Notes under the pieces: generated by a model
Told to the model about the DNA's origin: nothing
What the model saw: only the letters and a program-made list of their open reading frames with translations
Databases searched by the model: none
Part shown: positions 32,104 to 40,915 of the stretch, one piece after another
Numbering within the stretch: the stretch's first letter is position 1
Layout of the letters: every line of letters starts with the position of its first letter
Made by a program: the position numbers and the translations under genes
Origin: Pseudomonas sp. S09G 359
Lineage (GTDB): Bacteria; Pseudomonadota; Gammaproteobacteria; Pseudomonadales; Pseudomonadaceae
Direction of reading: 5' to 3'
NCBI RefSeq assembly: GCF_002843605.1
Contig: NZ_CP025263.1
Span: 3,129,501-3,193,500 of the forward strand
Length of the DNA: 64,000 nt

Positions 32104-32118
32104 AGTCATCGTATGACT
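32104..32118. promoter_or_regulatory. GntR-type operator, copy 4
   Basis: AGTCATCGTATGACT is a perfect inverted repeat (AGTCAT/ATGACT around CGT). It lies directly after the ABC operon and ~175 bp upstream of kdgD, 115 bp before copy 5. Two sites on one promoter could allow looping or strong repression. Confidence 0.65.
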
Positions 32119-32232
32119 CTGTGGCGGGGTCTACGCTGCAGAGTATGAAAAAATGGATTTAACCCAATATTCATTGGGATTAAATCCGATAATCCAGTAA
32201 AGCTGTTTTGTGGGTAGCTTTGATCTATTCTT

Positions 32233-32247
32233 AGTTGTACGATGACG
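32233..32247. promoter_or_regulatory. GntR-type operator, copy 5 (kdgD promoter)
   Basis: AGTTGTACGATGACG, on the reverse strand CGTCATCGTACAACT, fits the five-site consensus. It lies 47 bp before the kdgD ATG. Confidence 0.62.
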
Positions 32248-32294
32248 TACCTCTCAAGGTATTCCATTCAATTTTCGATTTGAGGTTTGCGAAC

Positions 32295-33206
32295 ATGACG
32301 CCACAAGAACTAAAAACAGTCCTGTCTTCCGGCTTGCTTTCGTTCCCCGTTACAGACTTTGACGCCGCCGGCGACTTCCGCGCCGACACCTATGCACGCC
32401 GCCTGGAGTGGCTGGCACCCTACGGCGCCAGTGCGCTGTTCGCCGCCGGCGGGACCGGGGAATTCTTCTCCCTGGAAGCCACGGAATACACGCAGATCAT
32501 CAAGACCGCCGTGGACACCTGCAAAGGTCAGGTGCCGATCCTGGCAGGCGCCGGCGGCCCTACACGGCAAGCCATCGCTTACGCCCAAGAGGCCGAACGC
32601 CTTGGTGCCGCCGGTATTCTGCTGATGCCGCATTACCTCACCGAAGCCAGCCAGAAAGGCCTGGTGGCCCACGTTGAGCAAGTGTGCAATTCGGTCGACT
32701 TCGGCGTGGTGGTGTACAACCGCAACCTGTGCCGCCTCAACGCCGACAGCCTGGAACAACTGGCCGAACGTTGCCCGAACCTGATCGGCTTCAAGGACGG
32801 CATTGGTGAAGTCGAATCGATGGTCAGCATCCGTCGCCGCCTGGGTGATCGCCTGACCTACCTCGGCGGTCTGCCGACCGCAGAAGTGTATGCCGCTGCC
32901 TACAAAGCCCTTGGCGTGCCGGTGTACTCCTCGGCGGTGTTCAACTTCATCCCGAAAACCGCGATGGATTTCTACCGGGCCGTGGCTGCCGATGACCACG
33001 CCACCGTAGGCCGCTTGATCGATGATTTCTTCCTGCCGTACCTGGCGATTCGCAACCGTTGCGAAGGCTATGGCGTGAGTATCGTCAAGGCCGGTGCGCG
33101 CCTGGTGGGCCATGACGCAGGCCCGGTACGTGCACCGTTGACCGACCTGCTGCCGGATGAAGTTGAGCAACTGGCCGTGTTGATCAAGTCCCTCGGCGCT
33201 CAGTAA
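32295..33206 (+). CDS. kdgD: 5-dehydro-4-deoxyglucarate dehydratase
   Basis: A 303-residue class I aldolase-fold (DapA-like) enzyme that dehydrates and decarboxylates 5-keto-4-deoxy-D-glucarate to 2,5-dioxopentanoate. The Schiff-base lysine is in [12 protein letters not shown], the catalytic tyrosine in VVVYNRN, and the substrate loop in [13 protein letters not shown]; the long [18 protein letters not shown] region is typical of KdgD. The ATG at 32295 has GAGG 9 bases upstream. It supplies the second half of the oxidative galacturonate pathway begun by Udh. The final semialdehyde dehydrogenase is not in the window. Confidence 0.93.
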   Translation: MTPQELKTVLSSGLLSFPVTDFDAAGDFRADTYARRLEWLAPYGASALFAAGGTGEFFSLEATEYTQIIKTAVDTCKGQVPILAGAGGPTRQAIAYAQEAERLGAAGILLMPHYLTEASQKGLVAHVEQVCNSVDFGVVVYNRNLCRLNADSLEQLAERCPNLIGFKDGIGEVESMVSIRRRLGDRLTYLGGLPTAEVYAAAYKALGVPVYSSAVFNFIPKTAMDFYRAVAADDHATVGRLIDDFFLPYLAIRNRCEGYGVSIVKAGARLVGHDAGPVRAPLTDLLPDEVEQLAVLIKSLGAQ

Positions 33207-33217
33207 CGCGCCGGTTT

Positions 33218-33238
33218 GCGGCGCCGGGGTGGCGCCGC
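33218..33238 (+). terminator. GC-rich hairpin between kdgD and the polygalacturonase gene
   Basis: GCGGCGCC pairs with GGCGCCGC around GGGGT. Only a short T-rich tail follows, so it may be a weak or partial terminator. A second nested hairpin (outer CCGGGC/GCCCGG) lies at about 33249-33275. Confidence 0.45.
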
Positions 33239-33306
33239 TTGCTTAAAGCCGGGCTGTCGGCGTAACGCCGCCCGGTGTGATCACAGGCAAAAACAAGGAG
33301 AACAAT

Positions 33307-35109
33307 ATGCCGTATCAAACCTCTAGAACGCGCACTGCGCGCCTTGCGCTGACGCTGCTCGGGCTGGGTTGCAGCCCACTGTCGTGGGCCCTGCAGGCCC
33401 CATCGAAAGTGCAGGTGCCGACCCTGGCCTTTGATGATCAGCAAATCATTCTGGTCTGGGAAAAACCCGCCGATCACGCCGACATCAAGGACTACCGGGT
33501 GTACGCCAACGGCAAGTTGTTGGGCAGCAGCAACGCCAACAACGACCTGGTGTCGCCAGCCAAACCCTACATCGACCATTTCTACCAGCAGGACACGGCG
33601 AACTTTCACCATCGCATCGGCATTCACAGCTACACCGCACAAGGTCTCAAACCAGATACTGCGTACCGCTTCACCGTGCGCGCGGTGGATGGCAACGGTA
33701 AAGAATCGGCCGACAGCGCCCCCGTGTTGCAACGCACCACCAAGGTCCCGGCGCTGTTCGACGTGAAAAAATACGGCGCCAAGGGCGATGGCAGCCATCT
33801 CGATACCCTGGCAATCCAGAACGCCATCGATGCCTGCACCGTCGGCTGCAAAGTCTTGCTGCCCAAAGGCATCTACAAAAGCGGCGCGCTGTACCTCAAG
33901 AGCAACATGACCCTGGAGATCGCCGAAGGCGCGACCCTGCTTGGCTCTGAGCGCGCCGAAGATTACCCGCTGGCGGGCTACATCCAATACCCGTATTCCA
34001 CCACGGTACGCCCGGCCTCGCTGATCAACGCGTTGCCGCGCGATCCGCGTGAGCATCAGGCATTTGAAAACATCCGCATCGTCGGTAAGGGCACCCTGGA
34101 CGGCAATGGCTGGAAGCGCAAAGCCGATGTCATCGATGAGCGGGGCCAGCCGTTGCCGTTCTATCTGCCCAGCGACAATACCCGCTACCTGCAGGACGAC
34201 ATTCTGGCCAAGGCCCAGGTGGAGCAGGCCGTGGCGCGCGGCATGAACGTCAAGGACGCATACGGCCAGATGCGCTCCTCGCTGATCACCCTGCGCAACG
34301 TCAAGCACGTGTTCTACGGCGGTTTTACCGTATTGAACCCGGCGTTCCACGGGATCATGAACCTTGAGACCGAAAACGTGGTGCTGGCCAACACCACCCA
34401 CAAGACCTACGACGCCAACAACGGCGATGGCATCGAATTCGCCAACAGCAAGGGCGCGATGGTCTTCAACAACTTCTTCGACACCGGCGATGACTGCGTC
34501 AATTTCGCCGCAGGCACCGGTGCCGACGCGGTGAACCAGCCGCCCCAGGAAGATGCGTGGATCTTCAACAACTACTTCCGCAAGGGCCACGGCATGGTGG
34601 TTGCCGGCAGCCACACCGGTGCGTGGATCCAGAACATCCTCGCCGAAGACAACGTGTCTGACGGCACCGACGCCGGGCTACGCATGAAAAGCACCAACTT
34701 CATGGGCGGCGGCGCGCGCAACGTAACATTCCGCGACTCGGCCATTCGCAACACGCTCAAGCAGGCGTTCATTTTTACCCTGGATTACAACGACCCGAAC
34801 GCCAAACTCGATTACCAGCGCTCAACGATTGCGGGGCAGTTCAAGGACATCCGGGTGAGCAATGTGAGCGTCGAGAATGCCCAGGGCAGTGCGATCGAGG
34901 TCAAGGGTGACAGCCAGCACAACGCCTATCACCAGGGGCTGATTTTCCAGGACGTACGTTTTCGAGGCGCCGCCGGAGCGCGCATCGACGGCCTGAAGGA
35001 TTCACGCTTCGAACGCGTGGTGTTCAGCGAGCATGGCAACGCCAATCCCTGGCAGGTCACCGGCAGCTCGGGGTTGAGCTTCAAGGATGTTCAGCCATCG
35101 CCGAATTGA
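33307..35109 (+). CDS. pehX: Exo-polygalacturonase, GH28 with fibronectin type III domain
   Basis: A 600-residue enzyme that hydrolyses galacturonide units from polygalacturonate ends. The signal peptide covers residues 1-28. An Fn3-like domain spans ~32-145 (YRFTVRAVDGNGKES near its end). The GH28 beta-helix then runs from FDVKKYGAKGDG. All four family motifs are visible: NNGDGIEF, FDTGDDCVNF with the catalytic Asp pair, RKGHGMVV, and GLRMKST. Size and domain order match exo-poly-galacturonosidase PehX of soft-rot enterobacteria. AAGGAGA precedes the ATG at 33307. It is likely secreted to the periplasm or, by the type II system, outside. Confidence 0.92.
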   Translation: MPYQTSRTRTARLALTLLGLGCSPLSWALQAPSKVQVPTLAFDDQQIILVWEKPADHADIKDYRVYANGKLLGSSNANNDLVSPAKPYIDHFYQQDTANFHHRIGIHSYTAQGLKPDTAYRFTVRAVDGNGKESADSAPVLQRTTKVPALFDVKKYGAKGDGSHLDTLAIQNAIDACTVGCKVLLPKGIYKSGALYLKSNMTLEIAEGATLLGSERAEDYPLAGYIQYPYSTTVRPASLINALPRDPREHQAFENIRIVGKGTLDGNGWKRKADVIDERGQPLPFYLPSDNTRYLQDDILAKAQVEQAVARGMNVKDAYGQMRSSLITLRNVKHVFYGGFTVLNPAFHGIMNLETENVVLANTTHKTYDANNGDGIEFANSKGAMVFNNFFDTGDDCVNFAAGTGADAVNQPPQEDAWIFNNYFRKGHGMVVAGSHTGAWIQNILAEDNVSDGTDAGLRMKSTNFMGGGARNVTFRDSAIRNTLKQAFIFTLDYNDPNAKLDYQRSTIAGQFKDIRVSNVSVENAQGSAIEVKGDSQHNAYHQGLIFQDVRFRGAAGARIDGLKDSRFERVVFSEHGNANPWQVTGSSGLSFKDVQPSPN

Positions 35110-35204
35110 GTGAGGAGTGGGCGAGGGCGGGGGTTGGTGTTTTCGGTCCAGCCCTTGCCGGGTGTTTGTTAAAAGGTCAGTAGGTTGGTCAGGCAAGGCG
35201 TTGC

Positions 35205-35307
35205 ACAGCCTGCCTGACGGCGCCTAAAGACTCTCAGGATCGCCAAAAAACATTTCGACTTGGCTCTACGCTAGTAGTTTCAGCTTGAAAAACTCGAATT
35301 ATTCCCT
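35205..35307 (+). repeat. Direct repeat A, left edge of the iron island
   Basis: This ~103-bp segment aligns without gaps to 55309-55411, same orientation, with about 15 mismatches by eye (~85% identity). The best part begins at CTCTCAGG and includes CGCCAAAAAACATTT and AGTAGTTTCAGCTTGAAAAA. The two copies bracket exactly the iron/metallophore genes. The gap 35110-35390 holds no gene. Confidence 0.75.
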
Positions 35308-35390
35308 CAGTAGCGGGAGGAGGGCCGCAAGGCAAGCAGAGGTAGTGCATCAGCTTCTCGCATGAAGTTGTGGTTAGGGTTGGGTAGCTG

Positions 35391-36146
35391 TCAAGTTATG
35401 CCATCGATCAAAATATGTCGTTGCCCCCGACTGCATTGCTCAATCCGCGCCTCAACCTGGTACACCTCGCGCAGCATGTGTTCGGTGATCACCTCATGAC
35501 TCACGCCGCTGCCCTGCGCAGTGCCGTCGGCAATCACCAATACCTGGTCGGCAAAGCGCAACGCCTGGTTCAGGTCATGAAGGGCAATAAACACGACAAC
35601 CTGCTGTTTGCGGGCCAGTGCGCGCATGAAGTTCAACACTTGAACCTGACGATGCATATCGAGGGCGCTGGTGGGCTCGTCCATCAGCAGGATTTCCGGC
35701 TCGCGCACCAGTGTCTGGGCGATTGACACCAGTTGCTGCTGGCCGCCGCTGAGTTCGCCGAGGTTGCGAAAGGACAGGTCGCTGATGCCAAGGGCGGCGA
35801 GCATTTCGTCCACCAGGTTCAGCTCGTCATCGTGCACGGTCCATTGCGGCGACAGTTGCTTGCGGGCCAGCAGCACCGATTCGTAGACCGTCAACCGCGC
35901 ACTCGCATTCAAGCCCTGGGGCATGTAGCAGATGCCCTGTTGGCCCTTTTTCGAGTCTTGCAGCAGCACCTGCCCCGGCCCGTCGATCAGCCCGGCCATG
36001 CGCTTGAACAGGGTGGACTTGCCCGCTGCATTGGGCCCCACCACTGCGACCACCTGGCCGCCGGTGAACGCGGCGGTGGTCACGCCACGGATGATCGTGC
36101 GTTGGCCGTAGCGGGCACCCAGGTCTTGCAGCTGAATCTTCACCAT
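35391..36146 (-). CDS. Iron-siderophore ABC transporter ATPase (FecE-like)
   Basis: A 251-residue nucleotide-binding protein: Walker A VVGPNAAGKSTLF, signature ELSGGQQQL, Walker B ILLMDEPTSALD, switch HDLNQALRFAD. The pattern is that of the FecE/FepC group. Its ATG overlaps the end of the permease gene by 7 bp, so it is the last gene of a receptor-SBP-permease-ATPase unit reading leftwards. Confidence 0.93.
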   Translation of the reverse strand: MVKIQLQDLGARYGQRTIIRGVTTAAFTGGQVVAVVGPNAAGKSTLFKRMAGLIDGPGQVLLQDSKKGQQGICYMPQGLNASARLTVYESVLLARKQLSPQWTVHDDELNLVDEMLAALGISDLSFRNLGELSGGQQQLVSIAQTLVREPEILLMDEPTSALDMHRQVQVLNFMRALARKQQVVVFIALHDLNQALRFADQVLVIADGTAQGSGVSHEVITEHMLREVYQVEARIEQCSRGQRHILIDGIT

Positions 36147-37186
36147 GTGTTTTTCTTCCCGTTGAGGATCAGCGATATGAAAAACGGCACGCCGATCAAC
36201 GACGTGACCACCCCGATCGGGAAGATCGCCCCCGGGATCAGGGTTTTGCTCACCACCGAACTGGCGGACAGAATGAGCGCGCCGGTCAGCAGCGAGGCCG
36301 GCAGGAAGAAGCGTTGATCCTCGCCGATCAACATCCGCGCAATATGCGGGCCGACCAGCCCGATAAAGCCGATGGTGCCGACAAAGGCCACGGGGAACGA
36401 GGCGAGCAGGCTGACCATGATCAGCGTCTGAAAGCGCAGGCTGCGCACGTTGATACCGAAGCTGGCGGCCTTGTCGTCACCCAGTCGCAGCGCGGTCAGG
36501 GCCCAGGCGCGTTTGGCAAAGATCGGCAGGGTGATCACGATAATCAGGCAGATCACCCCCAGTTTGGGCCAGGTGGCTTTGGTCAGGCTGCCCATGGTCC
36601 AGAACACCACGGCCGCAACGGCTTGCTCGGTGGCAAAAAACTGCACCAGCGCCAATAACGCGTTGAATGTGAACACCAGGGCGATCCCCAGCAGCACGAT
36701 GGTTTCTGCGGTAACCCCGCGCCGCAGGCTCAGGAAGTGAATCAGCAACGCCGACAGCATGGCCATGATGAACGCGTTCACCGGCACCATGTACTGCGCC
36801 GCCAACGGAAACAGCGCCACCCCAAACGCCAGCCCCATGGCTGCGCCAAAACTGGCGGCGGCGGAAATGCCCAGGGTGAAGGGGCTGGCCAGCGGGTTAT
36901 TGAGGATGGTCTGCATCTGCGCCCCGGCCAATGACAACGCCGCGCCCACGGCAACCGCCATCAGCGCGATCGGCAGGCGGATGTCCCACATCACCACGCG
37001 AACCTGCGCCGGTGCACTGTCCGGTGCAAAGAGTGCACCGAGCACGTCGCGCACGCTGTAACTGGCCGGGCCCAGGGCCAGGTCGAGCAGCACACTGCAA
37101 AACAGCAGCAGGGCCAAGCCACCGAGGATCAAGCGTTTGCGCAGCACCAGGCGCCGATAGGTGTCGCGTTGAATCACCGCGCTCAT
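36140..37186 (-). CDS. Iron-siderophore ABC transporter permease (FecCD family)
   Basis: A 348-residue inner-membrane permease with about ten hydrophobic segments. Typical FecCD motifs are LAGAQMQTILNNPLASPFTLGIS and GTIGFIGLVGPHIARMLIGE (each in part). It is the only permease gene, so a homodimer is expected. Its start overlaps the stop of the binding-protein gene (ATGA). Confidence 0.93.
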   Translation of the reverse strand: MSAVIQRDTYRRLVLRKRLILGGLALLLFCSVLLDLALGPASYSVRDVLGALFAPDSAPAQVRVVMWDIRLPIALMAVAVGAALSLAGAQMQTILNNPLASPFTLGISAAASFGAAMGLAFGVALFPLAAQYMVPVNAFIMAMLSALLIHFLSLRRGVTAETIVLLGIALVFTFNALLALVQFFATEQAVAAVVFWTMGSLTKATWPKLGVICLIIVITLPIFAKRAWALTALRLGDDKAASFGINVRSLRFQTLIMVSLLASFPVAFVGTIGFIGLVGPHIARMLIGEDQRFFLPASLLTGALILSASSVVSKTLIPGAIFPIGVVTSLIGVPFFISLILNGKKNTW

Positions 37187-38337
37187 GGCTTGAGGCTCAC
37201 GAAGTAGCCCGGCTCGTAGGGCACCGGCAGGAATCGCTGATGCAGCTCGCGAAACGCGGCTTCAGGGTCCAGGTCGGTAAACAGTGTCGGATGAAACCAC
37301 TTGGCCAATTGCTGGATGGCCACGAACTGATAAGGGCTGTTGTAGAACTGATGCCAGATCGCATGGAACGCCTGGTCATCCTGCGCCTTGATCCCGGCAT
37401 AGGCCGGGCGCCCGGTGTACCAGGCCAGTTTGCGCCGGGCTTGCGCCATGTCGGCGCCGGGGCCCACACCGACCCAGTGGCCACCAGGGGCAAAGGCTTC
37501 CCAGTTGGCACTGGTGATCACCACCTGTTCCGGGTTGGCCACAACCACCTGCTCGGGATTCAGTTGGCCAAACGTGCTGGGGATGATGTTTCGGGCAATA
37601 TTATTGCCACCGGCCATGTCGACGAACAGGCCAAAGTTTTCATTGCCGAAACTCAGGCAGCAATCGTCGGTGTAGCCACCGATGCGCTCGATGAACACGC
37701 TGGGGCGCGAAGGGTGCTGCGCGTTGATCACGTCGGTGACGCGGCGGATCTGCTGGTTGCGAAACTCGATAAAGGCTTCGGCACGCGCCTCTTTGCCGAA
37801 CAACTGGCCGAACAGGCGCATGGTGGGTTCGGTGTTCTGCATCGGGTGGTTGCGAAAGTCGACGTACACCACCGGGATCCCCAGCGCGTCGAGCTTTTCG
37901 ATATAGCGGGCATCCTCGGTTGCGTGCTGGGCCTCGATATTGAGGATGATCACGTCGGGGTGTTGGGAGATGGCTTGCTCGATATCGAAGGTGCCGTCTT
38001 CAAAGCCGCCAAAGGTAGGGATTTTGGCGATGTCAGGGAATTTGCGCAGGTATGCGCCGTAGGTGTCCGGGTCGGATTGGATCAAGTCCTTGCGCCAGCC
38101 AACGATGCGCTCGATGGGGTTCTGCGTATCCAGCGCGGCCACCAGGTACAACTGACGGCCTTCCCCCAGAATTACCCGCCTGACCGGCAGGTGCACCTTG
38201 ACCTGTCGCCCGAGCAAGTCGGTGACGGTGGTGCGCGTCGGCTCCGGCTCGGCCGCCGTTGACGGCAGTGCCCAGCTTAACAAACCTGCAAACAGCAGCC
38301 CGGCGAAGGCGTGGCTGCGTCGAACAATGGTCACCAT
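37183..38337 (-). CDS. Iron-siderophore ABC transporter substrate-binding protein
   Basis: A 384-residue class III binding protein that carries ferric siderophore across the periplasm. The signal peptide ends near PSTAA (residues 1-29), with no lipobox. The mature protein opens with TVTDLLGRQVKVHLPVRRVI, and continues with HPDVIILNIEAQ and the inter-lobe helix. It is longer than FecB (about 300 residues), with an extra C-terminal segment. ATG at 38337 is chosen because the signal peptide starts there; the upstream frame runs back into the receptor gene. It lies 64 bp after the receptor gene in the same direction. Confidence 0.88.
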   Translation of the reverse strand: MVTIVRRSHAFAGLLFAGLLSWALPSTAAEPEPTRTTVTDLLGRQVKVHLPVRRVILGEGRQLYLVAALDTQNPIERIVGWRKDLIQSDPDTYGAYLRKFPDIAKIPTFGGFEDGTFDIEQAISQHPDVIILNIEAQHATEDARYIEKLDALGIPVVYVDFRNHPMQNTEPTMRLFGQLFGKEARAEAFIEFRNQQIRRVTDVINAQHPSRPSVFIERIGGYTDDCCLSFGNENFGLFVDMAGGNNIARNIIPSTFGQLNPEQVVVANPEQVVITSANWEAFAPGGHWVGVGPGADMAQARRKLAWYTGRPAYAGIKAQDDQAFHAIWHQFYNSPYQFVAIQQLAKWFHPTLFTDLDPEAAFRELHQRFLPVPYEPGYFVSLKP

Positions 38338-38401
38338 GGTTAAAGCCTTTACAGTGGTCGGGCCGCAGGGCGGGTGCGTTCGCCGTGCCGGGCCGAAGGT
38401 T

Positions 38402-40816
38402 TCAGAAATCGACCGTGGTCGACAGTAGAAGGGTGCGTGGCGAGCCTTGGGAAAACGCCCCATACGAGGCGACGCCCGACCAATACTCGCGGTCGAACAC
38501 GTTCTGTACCGTGGCGCGGAAAGTCGTCGGCCGCTGGGCGATGCGCGTGCTGTAGCGCACACCCACGTCGAAGCGGGTCCAGGGGTCCAGTTGCTGGGTG
38601 TTGGCCTGGTTCACGTATTGGCTGGCCGTGTACAGGGCGCCGCCGGTCAGCGTCAGCCCCTCGACCCAGGGCACGTCCCACTCGGCCCAGAGGTTGGCTT
38701 GAACCTTGGGCACCCCCACCGGCGTGTTGCCTCGGTTGGCCGCAACCGCGCTTTTGGTCAGTTGCGCATCCAGCAGCGTCACGCCGCCGAGCAGGCGCGT
38801 GCCTCGGCCAGCCTCGCCGGATACGTTCAGCTCCAGGCCCCGGTTGCGCTGTTCGCCTTGTACCGCAAAGGTGGTGCCTGCGAGTTCGCCGCTGGGTTTG
38901 GTGATCTGGAACAGCGCGAGGGTGGACATGACCGTGCCGTAGTCGAGCTTGAGCCCCACCTCATGCTGGCGCGAGACGTAGGGGGCGAAGATCTGGCCCG
39001 CATTCGAGGCCGTTGCGGGGGCGATATCGCCTTTGCTCAAGCCTTCGAGGTAGTTGTAGTAGAGCGCCACATGCTCACGGGGCCTGACCACGACCCCGAA
39101 CAGCGGCGTGGTCTTGCCGTCGTCGTACGCCGTAGTCACCGCGCCTGCTGCGTTGTAGTTGTTGGACCGTATGTTCTGTTTGCGCAGGCCGGCAGTCACC
39201 TGCAGGCGCTGGTCCAGCATCGACACGGTGTCGGCCACCGCGACGCCTGACAATTCGGTCGCCGAGACTTTTGGCGTGGCAGGTGCGGCAATGTCAGCCT
39301 CGGGTTGCTCCACCGGGTGGTAAATGTTCGACAGGATCGGCGCGCCGGAACGGATACCGCGTGACAACTCATCGCGATAGCGCGTGACTTGCAGCGTGGT
39401 GCTGTGGCTGATCGGCCCGGTGTCGAAGCGCAGCCGGGCACCGGTGTCGACCGTGTAGCGCCGGACCTTGAATTGGTAATAGCCGGGGGTCGACGAGGTG
39501 TCACCGGCGGTATTGATGATGGTCGGGGTCTGGTCGGACAGGCGTGCCACGTTGGATTTCCCGCCGCCGGCATGGGCGAACAGGGTCAGTGCGTCGCTCA
39601 CGTCATATTCGCCGCCCAGCAATGCCGATTGGTCGCGGGTCTTGGACCAGCCCCACTCCTGGCTGACGTTGGTACGCCCGTTGGCGGCGTGCGGAACCGG
39701 CACGCCGGGAGCGATCAAAAATGGCCGTGACGCCGCGTCAAATTGCTCTTGCTGGGCAATCAGGTCGAGGCTGGTGCGCAGCCGATCGCCCTGGTAATCC
39801 AGGGCGATGGCACTCACACCGACCTCCCGCGATTGTTTGTCGATCACGGTGTCACCCTGCTGCACACGGCCATTGACCCGCACGCCGAAGCGGCGGTCCT
39901 CGCCAAACCGCCGACTCAGGTCGACGTGGGTGCCCAGTTGCAGGTCCTGGGCGTAGCTGGCAGTGACGCGGGTCAGGTCTTCGTCCAGGGAGCGCTTGGG
40001 GACCACGTTGATCACGCCGCCGACTGCGCTGTTGGGGGACATGCCGTAGAGGAGCGCGCCGGGGCCTTTGACCACTTCGATGCGCTCGGCGTAGTCGGTG
40101 AACACCCGGTAGTTGGAGGCCACGCCATACACGCCGTCGAACGCCAGCTCCCCGAGGTTGCCTTCGCCCACCGGAAAACCACGGATAAAGAATGAATCGA
40201 CGATCCCCCCCGTCTGGCCGGTGGAGCGCACTGAGGAGTCGCGCTCCAGCACGTCGCCCACGGTGGTCGCCTGCTGGTCTTTGATCAGTGACGCGGTATA
40301 GGTGCTGATGCTGAAGGGCGCGTCCATCACATCCGTATTGCCGAGCAGGCCCAGGCGCCCGCCCTCAGCCACCTGGCCGCCCGGATACTCCGGCGGCAGG
40401 CTATCGGTATGTTTTTGCGGCGCATCCACCGTGGTGGCTGCCAGCGTTACCCTGCGCAGGACCAGGGTATAGCTGCCATCGCTGCGCAACACCATCTCCA
40501 GGCCACTGCCTTCGAGCAACCGCGTGACGGCCTCCTGCGTCGAGTAAGTCCCGCGCAGTTCAGGGCTGGTCAGCCCTTGCGTGATCGACGGCTCGAACGC
40601 CAGGGCAATGCCGGCGTCCACGGCAAAGCTTGAGAGCGTCGCGCCGAGCGGGCCGGGGGCAATGTGGTAGGCCTGCAACGCGACCGAGTCCAATTGGGCC
40701 GGCACCCCCGCCAGGGCCGACGGGCACACGGCACCGGCCAGCAGCAGGCTGAGCACTGCGCCGCGCACCATCGGTTTGAACGGACGAGCCGGACGCAGGG
40801 GCCGTGCTACGAGCAT
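38402..40816 (-). CDS. TonB-dependent siderophore receptor with STN signalling domain
   Basis: An 804-residue outer-membrane receptor. Signal peptide to ~residue 36; STN domain ~45-115 (the part that contacts a FecR-type protein); plug ~155-270 with FFIRGFPVGEGNLGEL and KGPGALLYG; then the 22-strand barrel ending STTVDF with terminal Phe. The fecI-fecR pair lies just upstream, so this is a transducer that switches on its own expression. ATG at 40816 is favoured over a TTG at 40831. A 29-bp motif (40863-40891) lies exactly 46 bases before this ATG, the same spacing as at the second receptor. Confidence 0.93.
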   Translation of the reverse strand: MLVARPLRPARPFKPMVRGAVLSLLLAGAVCPSALAGVPAQLDSVALQAYHIAPGPLGATLSSFAVDAGIALAFEPSITQGLTSPELRGTYSTQEAVTRLLEGSGLEMVLRSDGSYTLVLRRVTLAATTVDAPQKHTDSLPPEYPGGQVAEGGRLGLLGNTDVMDAPFSISTYTASLIKDQQATTVGDVLERDSSVRSTGQTGGIVDSFFIRGFPVGEGNLGELAFDGVYGVASNYRVFTDYAERIEVVKGPGALLYGMSPNSAVGGVINVVPKRSLDEDLTRVTASYAQDLQLGTHVDLSRRFGEDRRFGVRVNGRVQQGDTVIDKQSREVGVSAIALDYQGDRLRTSLDLIAQQEQFDAASRPFLIAPGVPVPHAANGRTNVSQEWGWSKTRDQSALLGGEYDVSDALTLFAHAGGGKSNVARLSDQTPTIINTAGDTSSTPGYYQFKVRRYTVDTGARLRFDTGPISHSTTLQVTRYRDELSRGIRSGAPILSNIYHPVEQPEADIAAPATPKVSATELSGVAVADTVSMLDQRLQVTAGLRKQNIRSNNYNAAGAVTTAYDDGKTTPLFGVVVRPREHVALYYNYLEGLSKGDIAPATASNAGQIFAPYVSRQHEVGLKLDYGTVMSTLALFQITKPSGELAGTTFAVQGEQRNRGLELNVSGEAGRGTRLLGGVTLLDAQLTKSAVAANRGNTPVGVPKVQANLWAEWDVPWVEGLTLTGGALYTASQYVNQANTQQLDPWTRFDVGVRYSTRIAQRPTTFRATVQNVFDREYWSGVASYGAFSQGSPRTLLLSTTVDF

Positions 40817-40862
40817 GAATGGATGACCCAATGGACAAGAGGAAAAGGCTATTCCCGTGTTA

Positions 40863-40891
40863 GCCAGCCGAGATCGAAAAAAGTATCACCC
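40863..40891 (-). promoter_or_regulatory. Candidate ECF-sigma promoter, receptor 1
   Basis: Read leftwards it begins GGGTGATACTTTTT and ends CTGGC. It matches 23 of 29 bases of the element at 52424-52452, and both end exactly 46 bases before a receptor ATG. It is probably the -35/-10 region recognised by the FecI-type sigma encoded next door. Confidence 0.65.
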
Positions 40892-40915
40892 GGGCCACAG
40901 TTTTTTTGCGCGGGA

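Noticed and set aside
33276..33285. TGTGATCACA as a CRP/Vfr site before the polygalacturonase gene
   Set aside because: The half-sites are fused without the 6-bp spacer of the TGTGA-N6-TCACA consensus, and a 10-bp palindrome of this type is weak evidence.
36931..38262. 443-codon plus-strand frame opposite permease and SBP genes
   Set aside because: Antisense to FecCD and binding-protein genes that overlap by ATGA; no domain.
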